A stretch of DNA of 64,000 bases, from contig NZ_CP139972.1 in NCBI RefSeq assembly GCF_034424315.1, forward strand, positions 2,480,001-2,544,000, written 5' to 3'. Positions 41,537 through 49,491 of the stretch are shown here, one piece after another (the first letter of the stretch is position 1; each line of letters begins with the position of its first letter). Both the position numbers and the translations under genes were made by a program. Origin of the DNA: Chitinophaga sancti (GTDB lineage: Bacteria > Bacteroidota > Bacteroidia > Chitinophagales > Chitinophagaceae). The notes beneath the pieces are model-generated. The model had not been told where the DNA came from, made no database searches, and worked only from the letters and a program-made list of their open reading frames with translations.

Positions 41537-42074
41537 AGGTTGTTGATTTTAAGGGTTTATTAGTGGAAACGTGAACTACAGATTATAGGATTTCATAAGG
41601 GAAATTGAATTAAGTTTTGAAAAATAAAAATAAAATTCCGATTAACTGTCCTTCGCTGTCTATAACCTTATATCGCATATGAGCGATTCAATATCTCAAA
41701 CTTCTCAAATACAAAATGGTCTTCAGATCTTTATCCGAAGGCCTTCTATATTGGCTAAACCCGGTCGGTTTATTTAGCGGGGCGGAGGAGACGAGTTTCA
41801 AACCATTTCACAGAAGATTTATCTAAGATTTGCAAATACATGAGTGAAATTCATTACTGAATACACATTGTAACATTATATTATGCTGCGCGAAAGTTTT
41901 ACCGTTTGGAAGGCTTTACGATGTCGGTTAACCAGTGAAGGCTTCCTGCTGTACATAGATGTTATTTAGGCTCGCCGTAGTATTGGGCTTTGAATATCAT
42001 CTATTTCTATTGTAAATACAAAATTGATTATTTTAGCCACGTTAATAGTCTGCTTTTATCTTCAATTTTACAGG
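41537..42074. other. 538-bp intergenic region between divergent glycosidase genes
   Basis: This region contains the upstream sides of the GH78 (leftward) and GH97 (rightward) genes. Copy C of the tRNA-like repeat occupies 41718-41835. I see no other gene or clear promoter box. A TTG at 42024 in frame with the GH97 gene is an unlikely start because it would put 17 extra residues before the signal peptide. Confidence 0.5.
41718..41835. repeat. Degenerate dispersed repeat, copy C
   Basis: A hairpin-like GGTCTTCAGATC...CCGAAGGCCTT is followed by ACCCGGTCGGTTTATTTAGC, GGAGGAGACGAGTTTCAAACC and CACAGAAGATTTATCTAA. It shares its left half with copy A (5684) and its right half with copy B (26765), so it links the three as one family. 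Confidence 0.45.
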
Positions 42075-43967
42075 ATGCAATATTTTAAACAAGGTCTCTT
42101 AACTATACTTTTATGCGGTATAGGGATAATTAGCGTACTGGCTAATGGAAAAGAAAAAACTGTCAAAATCAAAAGCCCTGATAAACGGGTTGTCGTTAAT
42201 GTGTTTGTTGAAAATGATAGGCTCTCTTATACTGTGCTATACGCAAATGAAAAAGTAATTGATGTTTCTCCATTGGGTCTGACTGTGGATAGTGTGGATC
42301 TTGGGTATAGGACGAACATAATTGGGGCTGGCCAGTTAAGTTCATTAAATGAAAGATATACAGTTTTTGGGAATCATCCATCAGCTGTTAGTCATGCAAA
42401 TGAAGCAAGCATTCCATGTGAATCTGCAGGCAGGAAATTTAATCTCATTATAAGGGTATATGATGACGGTGTGGCTTTACGTTACACTATTCCGGTGGGA
42501 ACAAGATATGTGAATGGTGAATCGACCTCCTGGAATCTTCCAGGAAGTACATCCAAAATTGCATGGTCCGGTTTTAGCCAATCTTATGAGGAATATAGTC
42601 ATGTAACTCCATTAAGTGAAATTCCGGAAGGTCAGCCTGTCATGGGGCCACTTACATTTGAGATAGCTGGCAAATACTTATCTATATCTGAGGCTGATTG
42701 TGTTAACTTTTCAGATATGTCATTTATGAAAAGGGATCATGTATTAAAAGCGTATTTCCCCTTTGCAAAAGATGGCTGGAAATTTGAGACCCTTGCAGGA
42801 AATGTTCCAGGTGTTGCTGATGGTTCCTATAAAGGGCAAAAGGTCACCCCATGGAGAACAACTATCATTGCAAAAAATTTGAATGATCTCCTTAACTCGG
42901 ATCTGTTGACGAATGTTTGTCCGGCTCCAAAGCAAGGACGTGACTTTTCCTGGGTGAGACCAGGCAGGTGTTTATGGCAATGGTGGAGTATTGGTGCACC
43001 GCAATTCGAAGATCAGACCAACTGGTACGATGCAGCTGCCAGGTTAAAATGGGAGTACTACCTGGTAGATGATGGCTGGCGGGATTGGAGAAAAGATGGG
43101 AAAGACCAATGGACATTATTAAAAGAGGTGATTGACTATGGAAAGAAAGTAGGGGTGCAATCTATCGTTTGGGTGGATTCAAAGGAGTGTAGAAATGCCA
43201 TAGATCGGCGCAAATACCTTGAAAGAATAAAGGCTTTAGGTGCTGTCGGTATTAAGATTGACTTTATTCCAGATGCAACGGCCGACATTATGAACTGGTA
43301 TGCAGGCACCATGGAAGATTGCGCAGAGCTAAAGTTATTGCTCAATTTTCATGGAAGCGTGAAGCCCACAGGTTTGAGGCGTACCTATCCGAATGATATT
43401 ACAAGAGAAGCTGTTCGGGGCAATGAATACCAAATTTCAAGATATAACAGGGCCATGCCCTTTCAGCATTACGTGTCTTTGCCATTTACCCGGCTGATGG
43501 CAGGCCCGGCGGATATTACACCTGTTATCCTAAACCCGGAGGAATTGATTAGCAAGCGATATACCTGGGCGAATGAATTTGCGCAGGCGATTGTTTTTTT
43601 ATCTCCGGTTACACATTTCTGTGATCAATATAAATTTTATCTCGAAAGCCCCATGTTTGATCTGTTTCAGACGATTCCTACTGTCTGGGATGAAACGAAG
43701 GTTTTGCCGTGTACCAGTATGGGCGAGGTTGTTGGTATCGCGCGTCGTAAAGGGAATACATGGTGGATCGGAGTGATAAATGGCGAAACTGAGAGAATAG
43801 TAAAAATTCCCCTTTCATTCCTTTCTAAAAAGACGGAGGCCATCCTGATCCGCGATACACAATCCAATACGGCGGTGGACAGGGAGACAAGAACGTTATC
43901 CCCAGGTGATACCTTAACCATTAAACTGGCTCCGGGAGGAGGATTTGTGGCCCGGACGGGTCTATGA
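42075..43967 (+). CDS. Glycoside hydrolase family 97 enzyme (alpha-glycosidase type)
   Basis: Starting at MQYFKQGLLTILLCGIGIIS, the 630-residue protein has a signal peptide and a GH97 N-terminal beta-sandwich (IKSPDKRVVVNVFVENDRLS). The TIM barrel contains YYLVDDGWRDWRKDG, VGIKIDFIPDATADIMNWY and LLLNFHGSVKPTGLRRTYPN, followed by TREAVRGNEYQ. These are the signature GH97 blocks. The Asp in KIDF corresponds to the nucleophile position of retaining members. The C-terminal domain ends in KLAPGGGFVARTGL. It should be periplasmic and hydrolyse alpha-glucosides or alpha-galactosides; retaining members such as BtGH97b are galactosidases. It is divergent from the GH78 gene 538 bp away, and the two may be used on the same polysaccharide. 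Confidence 0.9.
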   Translation: MQYFKQGLLTILLCGIGIISVLANGKEKTVKIKSPDKRVVVNVFVENDRLSYTVLYANEKVIDVSPLGLTVDSVDLGYRTNIIGAGQLSSLNERYTVFGNHPSAVSHANEASIPCESAGRKFNLIIRVYDDGVALRYTIPVGTRYVNGESTSWNLPGSTSKIAWSGFSQSYEEYSHVTPLSEIPEGQPVMGPLTFEIAGKYLSISEADCVNFSDMSFMKRDHVLKAYFPFAKDGWKFETLAGNVPGVADGSYKGQKVTPWRTTIIAKNLNDLLNSDLLTNVCPAPKQGRDFSWVRPGRCLWQWWSIGAPQFEDQTNWYDAAARLKWEYYLVDDGWRDWRKDGKDQWTLLKEVIDYGKKVGVQSIVWVDSKECRNAIDRRKYLERIKALGAVGIKIDFIPDATADIMNWYAGTMEDCAELKLLLNFHGSVKPTGLRRTYPNDITREAVRGNEYQISRYNRAMPFQHYVSLPFTRLMAGPADITPVILNPEELISKRYTWANEFAQAIVFLSPVTHFCDQYKFYLESPMFDLFQTIPTVWDETKVLPCTSMGEVVGIARRKGNTWWIGVINGETERIVKIPLSFLSKKTEAILIRDTQSNTAVDRETRTLSPGDTLTIKLAPGGGFVARTGL

Positions 43968-44174
43968 TCAACGAAGCCTGAAATAAATCATTGGGGTTAT
44001 TAAGAACATGATCTTATTTCCACCAAACTGGCAGAATGCACAGCGAACCTTTAAGAAGTAATAAGTCTGTCCATATCACTTTCTTCCAGGCTCGCTATGG
44101 TGCTCCTGTAACGCCGGTACTGTTACAGTCTAAATCATTCAAGCTATAATGGCCACTCAAACATTTTCCAAACA

Positions 44175-44559
44175 ATCGGGTAGGAAGTGAGGGATTATTT
44201 CCCTCACTGTCCTCTCATACCACCGTACGTGCCGTTCGGCATACGGCGGTTTGCTAAAATAATGATGTCTGTGTTTTGACCTTTCGTTTATGTGTAAGAA
44301 GAAAACCCGTATAACCCAATTTCATCAGGTAAGCATTATTAAGAATGATACGCAATGGGCGGCTATGTGCAATACGGCAGAGGCCTTTACTGCTGGTTCC
44401 CCATTTTATTGCATTCATCTTACCAACTCCTAACTTCAGCAGATTCACCACCCGACGGCGAGGATGTCGCCATTCTTTCCAGATGCATATCCGTAATCGG
44501 GTTCGAACATACTTGTCCAGATTCAACATTGCCTCTGCACCCATAGTCAGCCTAAAGTA
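44175..44559 (-). mobile_element. Group II intron remnant: maturase C-terminus plus domains V and VI
   Basis: On the minus strand, 44544-44254 encodes LDKYVRTRLRICIWKEW, RRRVVNLLKLGVGKMNAIKW and GLCRIAHSRPLRIILNNAYL, and stops with TAG. This is the C-terminal end of group II intron reverse transcriptase/maturases. Just downstream, AACCGCCGTATGCCGAACGG and CACGTACGGTGGT form domain V (44221-44252). AGTGAGGG-ATTATTT-CCCTCACT forms the domain VI stem, and CCTACCCGAT near 44175 is the usual 3' end. The catalytic reverse-transcriptase domains and the 5' ribozyme are missing, because the fragment is cut at the 69-bp element at 44560. It is therefore inactive. Confidence 0.85.
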
Positions 44560-44628
44560 GAACTCATTTCATAATTACTATTTATGTATTGATTATCAAT
44601 TGTAAATGCCTATTTATGAAATGCGTTC
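44560..44628. repeat. 69-bp palindromic element, copy 2 (MITE-like)
   Basis: This element starts GAACTCATTTCATAA and ends TTATGAAATGCGTTC, and is the same length as copy 1 at 4627-4695 with about 8 differences. It lies exactly at the break between the group II intron remnant and an IS transposase remnant, so it probably marks the rearrangement point. Confidence 0.6.
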
Positions 44629-44808
44629 TAGTTAACCCAACCTGTAATGACCGGTACGGGTGTGGTGATGGAGGTTTTGATTTGCTATGGAGAATTGAAA
44701 AGGTTAGTCATAAGATAAAACTGATTCGTACAGATAAAGCATACAATGGGGACTTTAGCGATAAAAATAATTATAGAATATTGGATGGCGTGTTACGCGC
44801 CGAATAAT
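44629..44808 (+). mobile_element. IS5-like transposase scrap
   Basis: The plus-strand frame encodes GGFDLLWRIEKVSHKIKLIR followed by TDKAYNGDFSDKNN. This resembles the middle of IS5-type DDE transposases, where a conserved Asp (here in TDKAY) starts the second catalytic block. Only about 60 residues remain, without an N-terminus or the final catalytic Glu. It could be the element from which the 69-bp palindromic ends derive. Confidence 0.5.
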
Positions 44809-44851
44809 TACTCAAAGATCAATAGATGCGATAACAGCGCCATTGAAACAT

Positions 44852-44895
44852 TTCAATAATACAGCGGCATCAAAAGATGCGGCTGTATTATTGAA
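44852..44895 (-). terminator. Long hairpin terminator of the desaturase gene
   Basis: TTCAATAATACAGCgGCATC pairs with GATGCgGCTGTATTATTGAA around AAAA, about 20 bp of stem. It lies directly beside the desaturase stop codon (44897-44899, minus strand). Few T residues follow, but stem length and position support termination or 3'-end protection. Confidence 0.75.
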
Positions 44896-44896
44896 G

Positions 44897-45994
44897 TTAG
44901 ATGTCGTTACTTATTTCGATTTTCTTATGGGGATTCACACCCAATGAACGCATATGATTATAATGAGAGGCAATTGCAGCGGTAATTGTCGGGATGCAAT
45001 TGTATTGGATGCCGAACTCCTGGCATTTCAATTGCACTATTTTACTAAGTGCAGGATAATGAACATGACTTATACGGGGAAAGAGATGATGCTCTATCTG
45101 GTAATTCAGCCCTCCAACATACCATGTTATAAAGAAATTACCGGGCGAGAAGTTTGCCGTAGTCTTAAGCTGGTGTACCGCCCATTCATTTTCGATCACA
45201 ACATCATCTTCGCTGCAAAATGCGAATTCAGTTTCTTCCACAACATGTGCCAGCTGAAATACGACTGCCAACGACAGGCCTAACGTGATATGCATACATA
45301 AGAACCCTATCAGCCACTTTTGTGCGCCTACAAATATGACAGGGATCACGATATAAAAAATAACGTACAGCACTTTACTTAGCCAAAAAATAAAGTGCTC
45401 TTTAAAATTCATATGCTTTAACTCTGTATTGTATATTTTCTGCGTGCCGTATTTCATGAAGTCTGTAACAAAAATCCATAAAATAGAACTGAGCGCATAG
45501 ACCAACCAAAGATATATATGCTGCAACCGATGAACTGGTTTCCAGACCTGCGTGCTGCTTTGCCTTATGACCGGGCTTTTGGCGATGTCATCATCCAAAC
45601 CATCTACGTTTGTGTAAGTGTGATGAATGATATTATGTTTTTGCTTCCATATAAACGCATTGCTCCCTAATGCATTTAGTGTAAGCCCCATCAAACTATT
45701 CACCCATTTTTTAGTCGAGTAACAGCCGTGATTCGCGTCATGCATTATATTAAAACCGATGCCTGCAAGAATAAACCCTAATAGCCCGGATAGTACAATA
45801 CCAAAGGGGAAAGAGTAATTAAATGCAAGCAGGTAGATATAGGAACCAAGAGCCATTAAAATAAGAATAAAAGACTTTATATACAGCTTCCAGTTCCCGG
45901 TTTTCTCAATGCCGTTTTCGACAAAATAATTTTCTATCTCGATTTTAAGTGCCTTGAAGAATATCGATTTTCTATTGTAGACCAGCTTTCCCAT
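44897..45994 (-). CDS. Membrane fatty acid desaturase, front-end type
   Basis: This 365-residue protein has the three histidine boxes of membrane di-iron desaturases. They are HDANHG (box 1), HNIIHH (box 2) and QIEHHLFP (box 3), with pairs of transmembrane helices between them (SFILILMALGSYIYLLAF, IVLSGLLGFILAGIGF). A glutamine starting the third box is typical of front-end (delta-5/6-like) desaturases. The fused cytochrome b5 domain of eukaryotic members is absent, so ferredoxin or a separate donor is needed. Introducing double bonds keeps membranes fluid in the cold, which fits the cold-shock gene cluster that starts 600 nt away on the other strand. Regiospecificity is inferred only from the motif. 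Confidence 0.9.
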   Translation of the reverse strand: MGKLVYNRKSIFFKALKIEIENYFVENGIEKTGNWKLYIKSFILILMALGSYIYLLAFNYSFPFGIVLSGLLGFILAGIGFNIMHDANHGCYSTKKWVNSLMGLTLNALGSNAFIWKQKHNIIHHTYTNVDGLDDDIAKSPVIRQSSTQVWKPVHRLQHIYLWLVYALSSILWIFVTDFMKYGTQKIYNTELKHMNFKEHFIFWLSKVLYVIFYIVIPVIFVGAQKWLIGFLCMHITLGLSLAVVFQLAHVVEETEFAFCSEDDVVIENEWAVHQLKTTANFSPGNFFITWYVGGLNYQIEHHLFPRISHVHYPALSKIVQLKCQEFGIQYNCIPTITAAIASHYNHMRSLGVNPHKKIEISNDI

Positions 45995-46593
45995 ACTGCA
46001 AAAATGGGAAAAAAGACAAGAATATCAATTTTTAGCGCATATTTTCCTTTTCGCCTATTGCTTTTTATTGCTTATGTCTTATGCTCATTGGGTTCGAACA
46101 ACCTTTATAAAATGAAACTTGTGTAAGTAAAAGTTTTCAAACAGTGTCGTCTGACATGTTTTATTTTTTAAACCGCGTAAAATACGTTATCTTTACTATT
46201 AACGGCATAAGTCTTGCCTCTCTGATTGGTATCATTTGATCCTTTCTTCTCAGTCTTCGCTTTTCCGGTTCCCAGTTGTTCCGTCAAATAATTACGGATA
46301 ATCTTTTCCTTCAATGGGGTTGTGCCGATTGCTTCCTTAACAGGACATGAGCACTGCCATTCTTTAAGTTGGCCCGGACACAAAGTGCCTAATGCGCAGT
46401 TATGATACCGTAATCATATTGCTCATACTCATATACCAAACAAGCATCTACGATACAGTTGCCTGGTAATAATGTGCTGTTGTAGCACATGTTCAAACAC
46501 ACCACCGCTAAAAATGCAAAGGTGGCTCAATAAGTAATAATGACATTTAACGATTTAATAAAGTTTAATCATTTTTAAAGAATATCAAAATAC
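45995..46593. other. 599-bp intergenic region between divergent desaturase and cold-shock genes
   Basis: This gap contains the promoters of both flanking genes. One minus-strand frame (46383-46168) has only a TTG start and no family resemblance, so I do not call it. The long AT-rich stretch before 46594 may be a structured cold-shock leader, but no motif proves this. Confidence 0.4.
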
Positions 46594-47037
46594 ATGGCCG
46601 AAACATTTTTAAAAAAGGAACTGGAAAAGAAAAAAGCAAAAGAACGAAAGGACAAAGCCGAGAAGATGCAGCAGCGCAAGCTCAACAACAAGAAAGGCAA
46701 AAGCCTGGATGAAATGATGGCGTACCTGGACGAAAACGGGAACCTGACTTCCCGTCCGCCGGATATGCGTAACCGCATAGAAATAGACCCTGCGGATATT
46801 ATACTTGGGGCTGCACCGCAAGGCAAGGAACATGACTTACGACACTCCGGTTTCGTACTGTCATTTGATGAAGCTAAAGGATATGGATTTATCAGCGACA
46901 GCCAAAGTAAAGAAAGCATTTTTGTACATAGCAACAATATTTCGCAATCGCTGAAAAAAGGGAACAAGGTCAGTTACGAATTGCAAAAAGGGCCGAAGGG
47001 TTTTAGTGCTGTAAATGTACAGGTGCTGAGAAAATAG
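46594..47037 (+). CDS. Cold-shock domain protein with charged N-terminal extension
   Basis: This 147-residue protein has residues 1-35 forming a highly basic/acidic helix (LKKELEKKKAKERKDKAEKM). A linker follows (SLDEMMAYLDENGNLTSRPP). Residues 85-147 form a cold-shock domain with GFVLSFDEAKGYGFISD (RNP1-like GYGFI), SIFVHSNNI (RNP2-like IFVH) and KVSYELQKGPKGFSAVNVQV. It binds single-stranded RNA or DNA as an RNA chaperone. The helical extension is typical of Bacteroidota Csp-like proteins and may aid oligomerisation or ribosome contact. It begins a plus-strand run of RNA-binding genes. Confidence 0.9.
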   Translation: MAETFLKKELEKKKAKERKDKAEKMQQRKLNNKKGKSLDEMMAYLDENGNLTSRPPDMRNRIEIDPADIILGAAPQGKEHDLRHSGFVLSFDEAKGYGFISDSQSKESIFVHSNNISQSLKKGNKVSYELQKGPKGFSAVNVQVLRK

Positions 47038-47292
47038 ATAAACACAGACGGTACAAAGCATTGAGCACTTGTATCGTCTTTACACTTTCCGGTCTTGCCG
47101 GATTGTCAATACTCACGTTTTTTTTTCCACAGAAGTATATTTATGATTTGGATGATGGATTATACAATATAATTATGTACCTTCACGCAGATATTGGTTT
47201 TCTGCCATTGCCCTCTCTGAACTGCAATCGTCTTAGCTTCCTTTTCAGTTTCTGCGTCTCAGTTGCCATTTTTTATTTTTCACCCGGCAATT

Positions 47293-47495
47293 ATGAACAT
47301 TTTCATAAGAGACCTGAGTCACATGACATCAAAGAAATAATTAAATGATCTCTTCGCAGAATTCGGGGCAGTCAAATCCGTAAAAATCATCACCGATAAT
47401 TTCACAAAACATCCCAGAGGGTTTGCTTTGTTGAAATGACAGCGTGCGTAACTGGTAAAAAAGCAATAGAAAAGCTAAATCATAGCAGTGTGTAA
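47293..47495 (+). pseudogene. Broken RRM RNA-binding protein gene
   Basis: Reading from ATG 47293 gives MNIFIRDLSHMTSKK, then an in-frame TAA at 47338. It continues LNDLFAEFGAVKSVKIITDN and KHPRGFA. A frame change near 47427 is needed to continue FVEMTACVTGKKAIEKLNHS and stop at 47493-47495. Together these make a full RRM (RNP2 IFIRDL, RNP1 RGFAFVEM) like the two intact ones downstream. It has one nonsense change and one frameshift, so it is a decayed paralogue of 47601-47837. Confidence 0.75.
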
Positions 47496-47600
47496 ATGCA
47501 ATCTATAGTCTTGAACGAAGCACGTCTCAAAACGGCAACTTCATATCAGTCCGGTCGCAGGAGATACGAACTATTCATCAGCAAGCTGTAAACATTCGTC

Positions 47601-47837
47601 ATGAAAATCTATATCGGGAATTTACATATAAAGGCATCAGAAACAGAACTGACCAAGCTTTTTGAAGCATTCGGCAATGTTTGTTCAGCAGGTATAATAA
47701 TGGACAAAAAAAACGGCCGATCAAGGGGTTTTGGATTTGTGCTGATGGAATCGCAGGAGGGAGGAATAAAAGCGATACATGCGCTTAACCAACTCAATTA
47801 TAAGAATCAGTACCTGGAAGTAAGTGAAGCGATGTAA
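47601..47837 (+). CDS. Single-RRM RNA-binding protein
   Basis: This 78-residue protein is one RNA recognition motif and nothing more. RNP2 is in MKIYIGNLHIKASE and RNP1 is in GRSRGFGFVLM, with helix 1 LTKLFEAFGNV and helix 2 GIKAIHALNQLNYKNQYLEV. Bacterial single-RRM proteins (Rbp type) bind U-rich RNA and are often cold-induced. It lies in tandem with a broken RRM gene upstream and another intact RRM gene 27 nt downstream. It likely functions in RNA handling at low temperature. Confidence 0.92.
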   Translation: MKIYIGNLHIKASETELTKLFEAFGNVCSAGIIMDKKNGRSRGFGFVLMESQEGGIKAIHALNQLNYKNQYLEVSEAM

Positions 47838-47864
47838 ACCAGGTATGCAAAAGTTAAAGTGCCC

Positions 47865-48137
47865 ATGAAAATATTTATAGGCAATTTGGGAAACGAAATT
47901 GCATCACCAGATCTTTTCCAACTGTTTTCAAAGTTTGGTAAAGTAAAGTGGGCAGAAATTGCCAAAGACAGAAATAATAATCCGCGTGGCTTTGGGTATG
48001 TTTATATGCATACAGCAACAGCAGGAGACAGTGCCATTGCTGCACTGAACAAAAAAAAATTTATGCAGCAGTACATTTCGGTAAGCGAGGCACTATGTAA
48101 CGAAAAGACTATAGGAAAAACAATTTTTTATCAATAA
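47865..48137 (+). CDS. Single-RRM RNA-binding protein
   Basis: I start this at ATG 47865 (MKIFIGNLGNEIASPDLFQL), not the GTG 6 nt upstream. The 90-residue protein has RNP2 IFIGNL and RNP1 NPRGFGYVYM, and ends in a short polar tail (SEALCNEKTIGKTIF). It is divergent from the 47601 protein, suggesting an old duplication. The gap to the next gene, a CspA-like protein, is 10 nt, so the RRM and Csp genes are cotranscribed. Confidence 0.92.
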   Translation: MKIFIGNLGNEIASPDLFQLFSKFGKVKWAEIAKDRNNNPRGFGYVYMHTATAGDSAIAALNKKKFMQQYISVSEALCNEKTIGKTIFYQ

Positions 48138-48147
48138 ATCAATAACA

Positions 48148-48339
48148 ATGCAAGAAGGTACAGTAAAATTCTTCAACGCTTCTAAAGGTTTTGGCTTTAT
48201 TACGCCTGCTGATGGAAGCAAAGACATCTTTGTTCATGTAACGGGCCTGAATGATGAGATCAATGAGAACGACAAGGTGTCTTATGAAGTACAAAACGGC
48301 CAAAAAGGATTAAATGCAGTGAACGTTCGCGTTCTTTAA
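48148..48339 (+). CDS. CspA-like cold-shock protein
   Basis: This 63-residue protein is a minimal cold-shock domain. It has MQEGTVKFFNASKGFGFITP (RNP1 KGFGFI), DIFVHVTGL (RNP2 IFVH) and VSYEVQNGQKGLNAVNVRVL. It is an RNA chaperone that melts structures and aids translation. It is the last gene of the run and is followed at once by a perfect terminator palindrome at 48360. Its C-terminal half resembles the domain of the 46594 protein. Confidence 0.95.
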   Translation: MQEGTVKFFNASKGFGFITPADGSKDIFVHVTGLNDEINENDKVSYEVQNGQKGLNAVNVRVL

Positions 48340-48359
48340 ACCATTATAATTTATTTTTC

Positions 48360-48387
48360 AGCTCTGCGCATGCGCAGAGCTTTTTTT
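48360..48387 (+). terminator. Rho-independent terminator of the cold-shock run
   Basis: AGCTCTGCGCATGCGCAGAG is the main part of a perfect 22-nt palindrome, followed by seven T residues. It starts 21 nt after the CspA-like stop codon and is the clearest terminator in the window. Confidence 0.9.
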
Positions 48388-48571
48388 ATTTGACAGAATC
48401 TTTGCCCTCCAATATCTATTGCATACACGTTGGATGAAATGGCCCAGGAAAAAGGTTCAGGAACTGTTTGGCCGGGTATGACAAGGACAGTGGCGGAATA
48501 TTAACGAGTCATCGAAAATAGTAGGTTGTCCATTTTCTTTAGGAATTCAGTTGTGGTGGCAGCCTAAAAAG

Positions 48572-48605
48572 AAAAAACCCGATTTTGCTGACAGCAATAC
48601 CGGGC
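48572..48605 (-). terminator. Terminator of the acyltransferase gene
   Basis: On the minus strand, CCCGGTATTGCTG pairs with CAGCAAAATCGGG (two mismatches), followed by a TTTTTTC run. It starts 7 nt after the stop codon at 48612. The rest of the 48388-48571 interval holds nothing I recognise. Confidence 0.7.
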
Positions 48606-48611
48606 TTACAA

Positions 48612-49163
48612 TCATGAGGGAAGTATATTATTGATATAACCATCAGTCGGGTTTTCTTTACTGACTATCTTACAGGGATTGCCCAAAACAAGCGAAAAAT
48701 CCGGTACATCTACATTTACAAAGGAATTAGGTGCAATCAATACATTGGAGCCGATTTTGATGTTCCCAACGATCACAGACCCCGTTCCTATCCAAACATT
48801 ATCCCCAATGGTTGGATACCCTTCCAGCTTACCTCTGTTAGCCTGCCCTATAGTCACATTGTGCGCAATATTACAATTCTTCCCAATCCTGGCTCTGGTA
48901 TTGATCACCACAGTACCAAAATGCCCGATATAAAACCCCTCACCTATCTGCGTAGGCGTAGGTATCTGGAAACCGTATTTATAGGAATACCGCTGCTTCA
49001 AAAGGGAGAAAAAGATCCGCTTCAGCGAATAGCGGCTGCCCTCTGACGCCTTCCGCATACAATACATGTATCTGAATCCAGGGATCATTAGCCCCTTCAA
49101 TAAGCCCTTGATTCCAGACAGACCTCCATATCGGTACAGATCCGCTTGAATAATTTTGTTCAT
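48612..49163 (-). CDS. Left-handed beta-helix O-acetyltransferase (serine acetyltransferase-like)
   Basis: This 183-residue protein has a short helical N-terminus (LYRYGGLSGIKGLLKGLMIP). Hexapeptide repeats follow (IGEGFYIGHFGTVVINTRAR, IAHNVTIGQ, PTIGDNVWIGTGSVIVGNIK, IGSNVLIAPNSFVNVDVPD). It ends LVLGNPCKIVSKE, as in CysE-like and polysaccharide acetyltransferases. It would transfer acetyl from acetyl-CoA to a hydroxyl group. The long CysE N-terminal domain is absent, and no cysteine or capsule genes flank it, so the acceptor is open. Downstream lies its terminator, and upstream is the tRNA-Ser gene on the same strand. Confidence 0.85.
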   Translation of the reverse strand: MNKIIQADLYRYGGLSGIKGLLKGLMIPGFRYMYCMRKASEGSRYSLKRIFFSLLKQRYSYKYGFQIPTPTQIGEGFYIGHFGTVVINTRARIGKNCNIAHNVTIGQANRGKLEGYPTIGDNVWIGTGSVIVGNIKIGSNVLIAPNSFVNVDVPDFSLVLGNPCKIVSKENPTDGYINNILPS

Positions 49164-49220
49164 GACTGAATTTTAATTTGAGGTAAAGCGAGATAATATT
49201 TGGGATACATTTAAACCTAA

Positions 49221-49248
49221 AGAAGCCCGTGCAATGCACGGGCTTCTT
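49221..49248 (-). terminator. Terminator of tRNA-Ser
   Basis: AGAAGCCCGTGC and GCACGGGCTTCTT form a 12-bp stem with a 3- to 4-nt loop just downstream of the tRNA, with TTTAGG following on the minus strand. It also isolates the acyltransferase gene from tRNA transcription. Confidence 0.8.
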
Positions 49249-49255
49249 GAATAAT

Positions 49256-49343
49256 TGGCGGAGAAAGAGGGATTCGAACCCCCGGACCTGTTACAGTCAA
49301 CGGTTTTCAAGACCGCCGCATTCGACCGCTCTGCCATTTCTCC
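49256..49343 (-). tRNA. tRNA-Ser (anticodon TGA), CCA encoded
   Basis: The 88-nt minus-strand gene starts GGAGAAATGGCAGAGCGGTC and ends in TTTCTCC-G-CCA, so the acceptor stem is a perfect 7 bp and the CCA end is encoded. The anticodon stem GCGGT/ACCGT encloses the loop CTTGAAA, giving anticodon TGA (reads UCA). The long variable arm (TGACTGTAACAGGTCC region) and the T-loop GGTTCGAATCC are those of class II tRNA-Ser. It has its own terminator at 49221-49248. Confidence 0.95.
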
Positions 49344-49427
49344 GCTGCAAAAGTAGGAAACTGGATTAATTTTCAAAAAAAAATTTTCACACCCTCCCCT
49401 ATCTTCAATGAAAATCCAACGGCAGTC

Positions 49428-49435
49428 TACATTTG
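49428..49435 (+). promoter_or_regulatory. Possible -7 promoter element TACATTTG
   Basis: TACATTTG matches TAnnTTTG and lies 57 nt upstream of the ATG at 49492. I see no clear -33 TTG at the proper spacing, so the support is only partial. Confidence 0.35.
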
Positions 49436-49491
49436 CAAAGAAAAAAAACCTATTTTTAAGAGCTAAATTGTTTACCCGGACGCCTTAAAAC

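Noticed and set aside
46168..46383. 71-codon minus-strand frame beside the desaturase gene
   Set aside because: It has only a TTG start, no recognisable motif and no neighbour on its strand nearby, so I left it as intergenic.
47061..47348. 95-codon frame between the cold-shock gene and the RRM genes
   Set aside because: It begins with TTG and its 3' end overlaps the reading frame of the broken RRM gene, which explains the sequence better.
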